From Syngnathus acus (taxonomy: Eukaryota > Chordata > Actinopteri > Syngnathiformes > Syngnathidae), in NCBI RefSeq assembly GCF_901709675.1, contig NC_051095.1:9513956-9577955 (forward strand): a stretch of 64,000 nt of DNA, given 5' to 3'. A model generated the notes under the pieces. It did not search any database. It was not told where the DNA came from and was given only the letters and a program-made list of their open reading frames with translations. The translations under genes were made by a program, and so were the position numbers. Shown in pieces: positions 1 to 13,600 of this stretch; within the stretch, counting starts at the first letter, position 1; every line of letters begins with the position of its first letter.

Positions 1-1568
1 TATTAGTCACTCACTGCCTTGTGTTTACAACTCGCACACAGTCCAACTTGTGTCCAAGTATATTCCTACTGAGCCGGAATGTGTGTGTGACCCCTCACGC
101 TCGGCAATCCTTACTCCAAACACGCTCAGTTGTCAATCAGAGTTTTGCGGTCGACACCCGGTTTCCTGTAGAGCCGCAGCGGCCTGAAAATCTGCAACGG
201 CAGTCGGGAAACAGACAGAGGTGTATCTTTTCAAGTCGGGTGTCTGGAAGGCCACCGTGCTCAGGAAAACTAGCGGGATGGGGGCGGGGAAGGTGTCTCT
301 TGACTGCTGCACCTTGTTTTGTGGCGAGTGTTTCTAATTGAAATCACACCTCTGTGAAAATCAGTCGCACATCAATTCACTCATTATATTTTATTATCTG
401 TTTGTTCTGGCATCGAAACTACTGTAAAAGTAAATGCTTGAAAATGGAGTCTCAAACTTTTTCGGAAAAGGGACTACATAGACTGATGAAAGTTTTCCAC
501 GGACAGCCAAATGTATCTAGCATATGTACACCTAAAGGCCGTAGGAACTAAAAATGTGCCGAGTTTTAAGAGAAAAAAACACATGGTGGCACTTTTATGA
601 ATAAAGATGTATTGTATTGTTTCCCAACTAGTACTTCCTTTTTAGTTGTGAGTGAGTGACAATTGTACGTGCCACCTCAATGGTGCAACCCTAACCCTAA
701 CCCTGTCCCCAAAAACACAGGAAGCCATGGCTTTGGTTTGCTCTAAAATAAGGAGGGAGGGACGTGAGATTGTGTGGATAACCTCTACACCTGTTTAAGT
801 GTACTACATTATCAGAAAGCTTCCACACTCGAATTGACTCCGGACCTCTGAATGTAAGGCCATTGTATTTGCGTTTCGGTCTGGGAGAAATCAGGGTGGA
901 GAGGAAGCGGTAACACCCTGAGATGGAGAGAGAAATGACTTTGCCTGCAGCCCTGCGATTGACAGAAAGTAGGAAAACAAAGAGAGCGAGGGCGCGCACG
1001 AGAGAGAGCGCGAGAGAACCTGGGAAAAAGGAGGGAGAGCTCGGCTCAGGTTGCGTCCCACACAGATTCTGTCCGAGATTGTCGAAGGTGGAGAGATTTT
1101 CCTTGCATATGTTTCGCATAGTTAGCCTACCTTTCCATGCGTACAGAAAATAGTTTTCTGCAAGGGTGTTGTGCACTTCACTGCAGATGATGATAGGGGC
1201 GAGACGTTTTTAATGATACAGTTCATGTCAAGTAGAAAACGTGTTTGCACTATTGTATTATTTTAAAAGTCGTCCCTTTGCCATGCTCAACCTTGGACCT
1301 TCAAACTGTGAGGCGACATGCTAACCAGTGCGCCACCCTGCCGTGCCGCAACGTCACATATCTTGATTGGAAATTGATAGTTTTCAGTGACTTATTATGA
1401 ATGTGGCTTCCCTTTCAATCCCCCGTTCTGCAAGTTGATGCACTGATGCACATGCTTGTGTTGGTGTGCCATCTTTCTTGTCGCAATACAGCGCCAAGTG
1501 TTTTGGTGAACGACTGAGTTCAAATCAGCACAGTAACTCTTTCATGAACGTGTACTCTCCACACACAG
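1..1568. other. LIMCH1 intron (no exon recognised)
   Basis: Sequence upstream of the first visible LIMCH1 exon. I find no exon matching the early CH domain here. A short purine-rich GAGA stretch lies around 985-1020, and three CCCTAA telomere-like units lie at about 688-706. Nothing else stands out. Confidence 0.6.
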
Positions 1569-1675
1569 GACAACTTGAGTGTGTTTCTGCGTGGATGTGA
1601 GGAGTTGGGACTGAAGGGAACCCAACTTTTTGACCCCGGAGACCTGCAGGACACGTCTACACGTCCCGCTGCCAA
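1569..1675 (+). CDS. limch1: LIMCH1 exon, CH domain segment ([14 protein letters not shown]...)
   Basis: Acceptor CACACAG, donor AA|GTAAG, ends in phase 2. Reads [14 protein letters not shown] through [11 protein letters not shown], the typical middle of the LIMCH1/LMO7 calponin-homology domain. Confidence 0.93.
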
Positions 1676-4600
1676 GTAAGTCCGACACTTTGTGCACCAT
1701 TTTAATACTTTGAGCAAAGCAAGCAGGATCTTGAATTGTTTTAGCAGTAGTTTAGTCTGTCGGTCTGTCAGTGATGTGTCCTCCTGGCAATCAGTCAGTT
1801 GGCTGCCAACACAAATACCTCCGTGCAAGTCAATGCAATGGAATATTGTGCGGAACAATGACTGCGTCTCTCACACAGTTTCGTTCGGCACGCGCTGCTC
1901 ACTTAGCCGTGAGCGCTATCGCGTTGCCGAGTGACAAAGGCTTGTGTTTGTAGTTGTAAATGTAGTGGTGCGCGCGTGCGTGGGTTGTCATTCAACTTGC
2001 TAACAAGGTGTCATTCCGCAAAGATGTCCTAACGCAACAGTGCAACGTTGAGTGCTGCCTGACTTGTTCTGTCAAGACGAGGAATTCCTTTGCTCAACAT
2101 GTCACTCGTTTTGTTTCCAATCAAGTTAAAGATGCATTGATAAAGCGAACGCTTCCGGCGTTGCGCTTTTTATGCACCTGGATATAAGATTACATTTTAT
2201 ATTTGCACATCCGTTAGGGGAACTCTATTTGTGGCAGAATCATGTTGCAACTGAGGCTTTAGTCAAGATGATGGAAAAGTGGAAGCAGGATGATTCCCAA
2301 CATGGTTGCTTCCTTCGAGGGATAAGAATTGATGAATTAAAAAAAAATCATGATATTAATTGAAATATTATGTTAAGCCATACAATGTATTTCCCTTTTG
2401 AGTTCCCTTTTGAATGCCCATGGAAGTAGATTCTGTTTTATCTTTGCTCGTAAGCATTGTCCTGCCTGTTTGATTGTATAAAGGCAAAATAAATAGAATC
2501 AGCTGATAAGCGGCGATAAGCTGCAGGGAGTGCCGATAATGCTCACTTCTTGTTGACTTGTCCCGGTCTGGGAGTCTCTGTTCACAGCCTCGCCTACGCT
2601 TCTTAACTATCCTTGCAAAAAAAAAAAAAAAAAAACATCCTTGAACCCATCTATTTTTTGAAAAACACGCAGACAGTTTAACAAAACGAAAACAAAGCGC
2701 ACCGTTCAGGTAATAGATTTGGACTCATATGAGAAGTTTGTATTGTCTCAATGGACAACAAACCTAAAAAGAGGACATCACTGTGGGGTTGTTTCCACTG
2801 CTTTTGTTGAAGCTGTCATGACAGGAAGGGTTTTCGTTCGCGTGTTTATAGGCCGGGGGAAACAGCTTTTACCGGGAAGACTCAAGGAAACAGAATTTAG
2901 GCCACTCTGGCAAAATACATTTTGTGATAGGTGACAGTTTCCTCTTTCTAATTGCCCTCTACTCACACACGCACGCGCACACACACATACACACACAGAG
3001 TTTTGTTCCAATTAATAGGGTCTGAAAAGTGGAAAGCATGATTGGGAAAAAAATTCCCAATGGAATGAATGTTCTAAACATAACGTTAGAAATGACAATA
3101 TTAGCTGTGCTTACAGTTTCTTTCGCAGTGATCGTCGATTCACGCAACTTTTTGGATCTTTTATATTTGATTTGATATGAAGTCACATTCTCACACTGTG
3201 TTTGTGATTCTCCACAGGCGGAGCGACTGCGGCCGAAAGATCAAAAATGTAAGTTACTTCATTTGATTTTGAGATGATGAGTTATTGTCTTTTACTTTGA
3301 ATCAGTGTAGTATATTGAAGGCCTTCTAATGGTTAAAGGAAGGTAGACATGCTTTTTGCGGTCCCGCTCCTTTCACTGTTGACAATACAAAGCCGAGTCG
3401 CGTTTACCACAGAGCGCCTGCACAAACACGACAAGGCCAAGACATTGTTCCCGCCTTGAAAAGGGAGGCAGGAACCCTGCCGCTGAAACGCGACAAGCTC
3501 CTGGACCCTGAATGACTTATTGGCACCCGATTCCGCAATAATTTAGAAGAGAATAGAACACATCGTAAGTAAGACCTAAAACAATGTGAGCAGCTATGTA
3601 TATCTTTGACAGTGCAAAATGAACCAAGGGAAGAAAAAAAAAAAAAACACATGGGCACAATATTTTCGGCCCACGTCAACAGCACACTTGATAAGAGCTC
3701 AGCGTGGCTTTATATTCTTATTTTAGTCACACGCAACAATCAGCACGGGGAACATAAACATGATGTATATGAGTAATACAAAACATAACTCTTTATTTGT
3801 ACGATTGCTTTATTGTTTTTTTATGAACTGATTCCCTGCTAGCTAATTTCAAACATCCCTATAACCTACCACGTGAATTTATTTCATAATATATAAATGC
3901 ATACCTGGCTTTGAATGTCTTGAGTTCCTAAATGACATGAAAATACGTCCCCGTCAGTGAACGAGTTTTTAAAAGGATTTCAAAGTGATGACTATATTTG
4001 TGAAATTCACTTTGTGGGGAGCAACTAAATACAGATGTCTTACACTCGATTGGCAGTTTTGCTTTAAGTGCATCTCTGTCGGAAAACATGACTAGGTCGT
4101 CACGACTAGCTCATGCTGGAACTTAGCCAGCACCAGCGTGCTTTTTGTGGCTGACAGCAAATATTGCCCGAGAGCACGTTCCTGTCATTTTGACAGGCAG
4201 AAACATAAACAAGCAGCTGGACAGCGAGCGAGCTCACAATATTGTACTGCTTCCTGGTTTTGGCTCGTCACGGTGTTGGTACATGTTTCTATGGTCTCCC
4301 ACATTCCAGCGAAATTCCAAGCTTTTTTTATCCTTACTATTTGTGTCATGGCTCTGATGCCTTCCCCAGCAAACAACGGTATAAACCAGGGACGTCAAAC
4401 TCATTTTTGTTGCGGGCCGCATCGTCGTCATAGTTTTCTTAGGAGGGCCATTATGACTGTCAACACAAATAAATGTATGAACGCCTCATATTATATATGC
4501 ACAACAAATTGGTGAATAACTAGTTTTTAAATCTGAAACAAGTAAAAAAATGTTTTGAAGATGAATGGTAAAAAAATGCTAGCAATAGCTCTATTTTTTA

Positions 4601-7600
4601 AAAGTGAAGGCAATTTTAGTACTGACATGAATTTGATTTGTCTTCGCGGGCCACATCTGGCCCCTGGGGCTTGATTGTATAAACAATACAATAAATTCAA
4701 TCATGTCTGTTTTGATTGGTGCAGGTTCTAATCACTATCTACTGGCTGGGTCGGGCTGCCAACAGCTGTACCTTCTACAACGGGCCCACGTTGGACCTGA
4801 AGGAGTTCGAGGGCCTGCTATCACAGATTCGAAAGGTATTGAATACTCTTGTTTTTAATGGGATTTGGCATTGAAAATGATATGATATTTGTTTGGATTG
4901 GACCTCCTTGAAAACCTTTATGCCATGGTACCAAGAGTAGCTACTTTTGGGTTTATTTGTATTTGGTGCAGGTTGTTGAATCAGCTTAAACTGCATTGCG
5001 TTAGTGGCTAGCTTTTGATTTAGGTGAATTTTTATTCAAGCACCAAATTGCAGTTGCACAATAGAAAGCAAATTGTGGCCCTTTTCTTGATTTTCGTGGG
5101 ACAGGAAAGGCCTTTCCTCCCCTTCCATTAGCAGCTTGACATTTTTCAAACAGACAAATGCAGGGAGGACTCGGCAGGTTTTTAGAACGTGAAGTTGAAG
5201 TGAGAATTAGAGCTGGTGTCGAGGTTTGAACGACGACATGGCCGCAGTGGGACGTGCAGAAATAGTCAAAAGAAAAATGCTTGCCCAGGTAACATTTCAT
5301 TGCATATTTTTAGCAATTGGAATAGTCCCTGACTAGAGTGTACAATTGTGAAATCCTTCTTGATCTGCATTTGTGCTTTCTGTATTCTGGTGGCAACATT
5401 GAGACCATTTTGTGTGTATGTTCAAATTTGATCAGTTCATTTTAGAATCTGTATTCAGTTGTACATTGTGCTTTGCAACTGTTGAACTCAGTCGCACTTC
5501 GACTGTTTACAGAGAGTCAAGATCTTCCCTTATTAACATTTTTGCTCCATGTTTGTTGTTATCTTGCTTGATGTTAGCATTCCCATCCCTAAATCTTGGT
5601 CTTGGCACATTTTAGGAGGCGGAGGAGGCAGAGAGCCCCCAACGCAGCATTCGGGACAGCGGCTACATCGATTGCTGGGACTCGGAGCGCAGCGACTCGC
5701 TTTCCCCGCCACGACATTGTCGCGAGGACTCCTTCGACAGCCTGGACTCGTTCGGCTCACGCTCGCAACAGACCCCGTCGCCGGATGTCCTGGTGGCCCG
5801 CGGCAGCAGCGATGGTATGGAACTCTACAAACCCCAAAGTCTCACAGGCAGCGATTTACGTATCATTTTCATTTGAGCTGCGTGACTTGAATCGAGCTGT
5901 AAAACTGGCCTAAAATCTTCGAAAGACTCAACTTGACTTGGTCTTACTGTTCGTGCGACACAACAAAATTTCGACTCCAACAACATGACTTGACATCTTT
6001 TGCATTTGAATTTTCATTTTCAAGATACAGTCGTAATACAATGCGGACTTGAATTGTGACTTGCTTCCACTTCTGTATTTATAATAGCGCACCAACTCTG
6101 TAGAAAGGTGCTCTCATACAGTACCTCAGGCAGATAAATGAAGGCCCATTGTGCTTTCACAGCTGCGCTGCCGTTGTGAGGCTCGTTGTTCTGCATTGTG
6201 TGTTATTGCAGGACAACGCCCAGCTAAATCGAAAAGCCCTTTGAATAATTTCAAAGGTTTTTTTTTTAGAATACCAGCTCATTTCAGATCTTTGTTTCGA
6301 CTCTAGCCACACAAACCTAAGCTAAAACAGGTCTAATTACGTGTTAGGCAATTTATAGAATTTAAATATTCATTTTTAAATTGAATTTGAAATTGTCACA
6401 GGAGCAATAAGCACTCATTCATAATATAAAACATCGGATGAAGTACAACTAAAAACACTTTTTTCACATATTCTTTTTCACATACAGTATAACAGCCATG
6501 AGCAACAAAGCAGCTTAAACAGTGCCATGTTAACTTCAATAAAACAACAAGTCAGTTGAAAGAAGTGTTGTTTCACACCCACTCGGAGTTCTTCTCTCGT
6601 GCACGCTCTGCCTCCATCAAGCCGCCGACGCATCGCCGGACAACTTGCACGCGCCCACCTACTGTAAATTGACACCAGCCAACTGGATACCTCTGGAAAA
6701 TGAATGAGAATCCAGGCTGAATACTCTTAGTGATACAGTGAACGCAGTCATTCCTGGAAGGCTTTGAACCGTGATGATGAACAACAAACCCATTCGCAGC
6801 TGGATATTGTAACACAAACATCAACCTGACGATATACAGCATCATGTATAGTGTACACACATCCGGGTCCAGGTTGGGAGGCAGGAGGCAACGGTCCCCT
6901 CCCTTGTCCCAACGTTTGCAGCAAAGCTCCTTCACAATTGGCCTCTGTAAAGCAACCTCAGAGGAGCATGGAAAGGAAAGTTGAATTCAAGGAAGACATT
7001 CGATCTCCTATGTAGTCATTTGATACTATTTATGAATGAGACGCTTTGTCCTCACAATACTTTCATTTGGAAAGACTAACACTTTGAGAAAATATTGAAA
7101 ATAACTCCACGCTTCAGGGTTAACTTAAAGCGTAGTTGTTTGTGTAAGTAATAAGTTTATAAGTAATAAGTCTGGTTCACGCTATGTTTACCTTTTCTTG
7201 ATACCTGCTGCTCGTGCATATTCAGGCATGCGAGCACACACCACAGGAATGGTAAACCCCACATTCTCTGTTCCATGTTTACGCTGAGGATTCTTATGTA
7301 ACATGGAGGATTTTTTTCTTTTAGCACAAGCAGGGAAAGTCCTGCTGCCGATCTAGGTGTCACCTGTCTTATTTACCTTTTCTAAAATGGGATGGAGACG
7401 TTGAGCTAATAATCATACTCTTCGGGCAGGAGATCCACGTGATTTATGTCTCTTGCAAACAGACATAGTGATGATTTTCTATCCCTATAAACCATTTTAG
7501 ACATCTTGTTGGATGAAATGATATCATAGACTTTTATTTGAAGCGTTTACATTTGTTGGATTTCAAAGGAATTTGTGACTGTAAATGGGGTCATAGTACT

Positions 7601-10600
7601 GAGATAAATAGGTCTGATGTTTTTTTAAGAGTTGGATATTGACTTCATGCTATCAAAACTATGTTATCATAGCTTTGTCAATATTGTGAACTGACTTGAA
7701 GGAAATGTTTCATCTTCTATCAAGGAGTCAACCACTGTACCTAAGTATTGATACTTTATGTCCGATCATTGCTCATGATTGTCCCCCCCCCCCCCCCCCC
7801 CCCCCCCCTTCCCCAAGGCCGGGGCAGTGACTCCGAGTCAGACGGCCCACCGCACCGCAAGACCCCGGACATCCACAAGGACGACATGTTAGCCCGCCGC
7901 ACCTCGGTGAGCGAGCCGCGCACCGCCATGCCCTTCAACCAGTACCTGCCCAACAAATGCAACCAGGGCAACTATGTGCCGACGCCGCTGCGCAAGAAGA
8001 AGAACGGCGGCGACAAGGATGACGGCGAGCGCAAGAGCTGGAGTACGGCCACCTCACCTGTAGGGGGAGACAGACCTTTGAGGTGAGTGTTTCTTCACAG
8101 GCTTGTTTGTGACCGTCCCGGATGATGTCATCGACGGTATTTAGATGAGACATATCGCTTTGTTTGACCGGCGGCTTGTTATTGAAATTGCCAGTGATTC
8201 CATGTACCATCACGCCGCCCCGTTTTTCCCGCCGGCACTGTCTGCAGAACAGATGGTAGGGATTGCCTTTGAAATGAGCTGCTGCTTGCATAAACAGTGT
8301 GATGTGTGTACGTTAGCAATCATGCGGTTGTATCACATCAAGCAAACACGTGTCATTTTCCAAAAGTGTAACGTCAGGAACCTGCTTGGCTTATTTGAAG
8401 TGCCAAATTAGGCATCTTTACAAAACATTTTGAAACCGTTCCCTGGGTGTCTTTGTTGTTGGAATGCTTAAATGAAGCATCAAGAATAACAATCCAGTTT
8501 TACACCCCCTGTTTTGAAGCTACCAAAAGAGTTCCTTTTTTTTTTTTTTTGGCACACTTGATGCCTCAGCAGAAAATCCAGAGTCCTGCCTGTTTGTGTA
8601 CGGGAAAAAAAACAATCCAACAAAAAAAAAAAAATTGTTTTTTTTATAGTGAAGGCACTTTATATTTATTCAAATGTAATCATACAAATCTGTATGTTGT
8701 AATGTTTTGGTGATCACAGCATAACATGCATGGACTACGGTGCACACAGAAATGGGAACACGGGACCCTCCCTCAGGATGTACGGAAATGAGCTCTGCTT
8801 CCTTTGCTGACCCTGTTCACACCCCATACTTGAACCGGACAGCTGCGCACTTTCTCCCAGCCGGCCTTCTGCCTACCTGCAAAGCTCTCTGAAAGTCCAA
8901 AATAAGCTTGGGAGGTTGGCCGTAGCCTGACGGGAAACGACAGTGGCCGCTTCATGGAGGGGGGCAGGGGGGCTTACATCGTACCACCTCGAACAATCGA
9001 GTGCATGTCGCCGCTTATCTGAATCTAACGCCAATAGCGCACACTCATCTGAGCTAGCACTGCAGATTTGCTTACCTTTTGGCTCCGTCTATTTACTTTC
9101 ACATTTGATGAGTGGGCGAGCACAGGCACTCCAAGACCCAACTATGTGTTTAAATTTCCATATGCCCTCTTTCAAACATAAGCTGTGACCTTTTTGCCAA
9201 GGTTTGTGATGCTTGTCGTTTACAACAGCAGCAGTTGTCTGCATGTGGATAATACTGCCCCCCTGTGAATGTTTGGCGCAACATCATTCAACCCCCTAAA
9301 TCTTGACACCCAGACCATTTCTTGCCACTGTCTACTCAACAAACATTCAGTAATCCACATTTGTGTTTGTTTGTCTCTCCATGCTGTCATGTGTCCTGCC
9401 AGCGTGTCACATGACCCACAGTAAGTCATCGAGTTTCCATGTGGTCAAATCTGCCAGCCTGTTGTTTATTGAAGGAATGCATTCGGTGCCAAAATAGCAG
9501 CTGTACCATGATAATGATCAAATAGAAATGATTTGCTCAAGGTTATGTTCATTATTACAGTTCAAGACAATATGAGTAATATGAAAACTTGCAAAATGCT
9601 AATGAAAAAAATGGCTCTGTTTGGGGAGAAATCTGGAAAGACTATGATAAAGTGCTATTTTTTGCATGCAAGGATTACACACCGACTTTACAGCGATTGT
9701 GGAACGTCATGTTAACTTGCCAATATCTTGCCACAAATTTGAGACATTTAGCATAGAATAGGAAGTCTGTGATTCGCAGCTCTTCTGTAACATTTCTTGT
9801 GGTCAAATTCCATCTTTGTAGCGCTGCCGCCACATAATACTGCAGTTGCTGGGGAAAAGATTTTGGAAAATCTGTTTTCTGTGTTTTAAACTACAACATG
9901 ACTCCCATTCCTCGACAACCACTTAAAACAACATGTGACGTGTGCAGCAATGGCAAATTTCTGTTTAAGTGCGTCTCTCTTTTGTTCCTTCGCAGGAGTA
10001 TGAGTATGATTGACATGCGCGGCGAGGTGAACAACACCACCATCTTGCCGCCGCACAGTCACGTGCGTCATGAGCTGATGCGCAATCAGTACAACCAAAT
10101 GAAGGAAGATGATAGTCACTGGCAAGATGTGAGTGAGATATTGGCCATTTCCCTGTCGCGTAAGGACACCTGACCTTTACGCATGGAGCAAAATGAAGTG
10201 AACAATAATCATTCGTGTGCGGCAGGATCTGGCCCGGTGGAAAAATCGTCGACGCAGCATTTCTCAGGACTTGATCAAGAAGGAGGAAGAGAGGAAGTTG
10301 ATGGAGCAGCTGATGATCGGAGGAGAGTGCATCTCGCAGAGGAGGAGGAGCATCAAGACCTACAAGGAGATTGTGGAGGACAAGTAGGTCCAACATAATT
10401 AGCAAGCGAAGATTTTGCCGTTCCCTATAAATGTACTTTGCGCACTTCACCAAATTCCAGCGAGTCTGTTCTACTTGCACCATGTAGACGGCACCCCTGT
10501 CCAGCGCTCAATTTAAAGGGAGTGAGGGGAGCCACTTTGACGGGCGAAGAATTGAGTGTCCACACCCACAACGGCGCAAATGCATGTTTTCAAATCAGCC

Positions 10601-13600
10601 AGTCTATGAAAACACCAAACAGACCACACTGTACACTCGTGATCGACTTGTGCTCTGCCCGACAATGGGGACTTCCAAGCATGCTTCCCTCTATTGGTCT
10701 CCACAGGGAGCGTCGTGAGGAGGAGCTGCGGGCAGCTTACCGGAGAGCCAAAACCCCCGAGGAGGCGGCCTACATCCTCCAGCGTTACGCCCAGCGCTTC
10801 TCCATCAGCGAGACGGTTATGGAGCGCCTGCAGCTGCCCAAGGTCCTGGACCGCAGCGTCTCGGCAGACCCGTCCTTTTGCGGCTTCCCCATCTCCCTCA
10901 CACCTTCGCCGACCACCTCTGAACCGTGGGACGCCGACCCAGACGGCCTCCTGAAGTATCTGCGGCAACCGTTTGCGCCGGCCCCCAGGTTCACGTCCAC
11001 GATGGAGGCGCAAATCGACGAGTGGCCCAGAGATTCGCCGCCCCAAGGGCCAAAGATCCGCTCGCGCTCGTCCGAGCCGCCGTTCAGCCCGCCGCTGTCG
11101 CCCAAGCCCCTGCCTTTGCTGACGCCCGAGCCTTACTTTCAGCCCTGGCCTGCTACACCGGAACCCTGTCCCAGTAAGGTTAGTTTTACACTAATAGAGC
11201 ATTTGATTTGTGAATATAAAGTCTCTTCCATCTAAATCACAGGAATAACCACACAGATTCTGCTTAAAATAATACCACACAAAGAATATTGCTGCCTTAG
11301 GAGGGTGAACCTGTTATTCAAAGTTTCATTTTTCCTTCCTGTACCGTGAATGCTTTACCTTTATAAATTTGTAAATCATCGTGTGGTATTAGTTGAAAGA
11401 GACGCCAAACTACATTTTATGAGGTTGATGCATACATTGAAATAATTCAAGAGATCCTCCCTCTGTAGCTCACTTACATGTACACTAACACCCAAACAAC
11501 ACTTTGACTCATCTTTCAGGGCTTTGGTGCTATCTTGTGGCATCTTAGAGCATTACAGACATGGGACAAATGATTTCATTTTCCATAGCTATGATTTGCA
11601 AACAATGCTTAGGTGGGTGTTTCGGTGTCAAAAATGATGTCAGACACCTTTTTCTAAAATGTGTGTTTTTGGTTGAAAACGTGTTCACACTTGACAGCAA
11701 CAATGACAAACGTGTCTCTAAAATTTTGAAATCCATCCATCCATCGTTTTTCTGAACCGCTTTATCCTCACGAGGGTCGCGGGCCTGCTGAATCTATTAC
11801 TTTACTCAAAACAGGAAGAAACATTTTCCGGATAAAATGTTAGGCAGCGATGGCCGCTACTGAGCTAAATGAAGCCAAGTGCTTCTCTGGAATGTCTTGT
11901 CAAGCGTCCCAGTCCCACTTTGAATGGAGTCTTGTGTTCCCTATTGACCTAAGAAGTTGCCGGCGAAGGGCCCTCTCGGTGTGGAGTGGACAAAGACGGC
12001 CCACACAAGCTGCTTGGAGACGGATGAGAAGGTGGAGGTAGTATATAGGGGGCGCGGATTGGGAGGTAGTGGGGGCACTCACTGGGAAGTTCACAAGGAG
12101 CCTCCTCACACATATATTACTAGCGTCTCTTTGTCTTTGAGGCCCGCTTGTTGCTAAGGTTTGCATGCTTAAGATAATAGTACCCGAGCCCAGCACAAAT
12201 GAAAGCACAAGTGGGGTTTTAGCCACAGATTCATTTCAGTCCTAGTTCTCATTACCTCCTCTCGGAAGCACTGTTTAATGCTATTAATGAGATGATGTCA
12301 ATGTTTTTTTTTTTTTTTTGGAGGGGTGAGGTGCTCAATATGCTCCAAAACCCATGTCCAACTTGAACAGGAAGGTCAGCCATTTTGGTTTGGTGCAGCC
12401 ATGTCTGATGAATTCAAGGGCTTAACAAACTCCTTCGAGGTCATTTGTCCAAGGATCGATCAAATTCAGACTGGCAGCGGTCAATTGTTTTGTGTATGTT
12501 GGGTCCGATGTTGTAATTTCATATTGAGTTCAGTCTAGATCTGACTCAGATTACCTTTGTGACATTGCTGCATTATGCAAAACAACTGATATGTGTCTAC
12601 CTATTTGTATTTTGTAGGGCTTAGTCACATTTCATTTTATACTGTGTTTTATATGCATTGCCAAGTATCATCTTAGCACAGACGTATCTCAACACAGCAT
12701 CCATTTTGTTGTAGGCCGATGGACTCCTGCGGGTCAACGGCAATGAGGATTGTCAAGGATCAGAGTCCTCTCCCGTTTTCCTACTGTACTCTTTGCCCCA
12801 AACCACCGCCCACCACCCATGTGCCTCGGCGACAAAAGGAATTCTGGCGTCCACCAACGTAGAGGCAGCTTTAGGTGACATCCAGGACAAAGAAGTCGCT
12901 CTGTGTTCAACGCCACCCAGCAGGCCTACTTCGCTACCAGTGGTAAAACTATCTTATTACGGTCCCTTTATTAAAACATTAATTGCCAGCCATTTTAAAA
13001 TCTATAAATAAATTTAATCATGCCCATCAAATACTAATATTAAAAAGCTAGGCTGCACATTTAAATTGTTTTGTCAACCTAATAAAATGCCTGCCTAATT
13101 TACTATAGTAAATTCCTCCTTCACTACAATGCTCATTTTAAATGATGCAAAAATAATCTGTTAATTTTTTTAGGAGTTGCAGAAACCAGAGGAGAGCTTT
13201 GAGAGAAAGAGTGGAAGGCAGTCAGCAGTCGCTCTAGCGGAGAAAAAGTCTCAATCAGCATCACACCTCCAAACATCTGCAGGTCTGAGTCACATGCTGT
13301 TCTACTGCCCCCATGTGGACACTTGCGTTTCTGTCATATTGCAGACACCACACTTGCATGATCACTACTGTGTCTTTGCAGAAGCCAAACAAGAAACTGT
13401 ACCGTCGTGTGAGTCAGGGCTTGGCACAAACTCTGTAACCTCAGTGGTAAGCCATTAAAATCCTTCCAAATTCAACATCTCCATCTATCCGATTAATAAT
13501 CCTGTAAAATCGCTAGACGAGCATAGACAGTCACGTGGGGACAAACCAGAAGAAAGAGGAGGTTCCCAGTTTTGGACATCAACTGCCAACTACAACCACA

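Noticed and set aside
688-706. Short CCCTAA run in a LIMCH1 intron
   Set aside because: Only three units; compatible with chance or a minor microsatellite and not linked to the 6-kb array.
10438-10706. Open frame extending upstream of the large LIMCH1 exon
   Set aside because: A good acceptor (TCCACAG) at 10706 and phase agreement with the previous exon show this part is intron.
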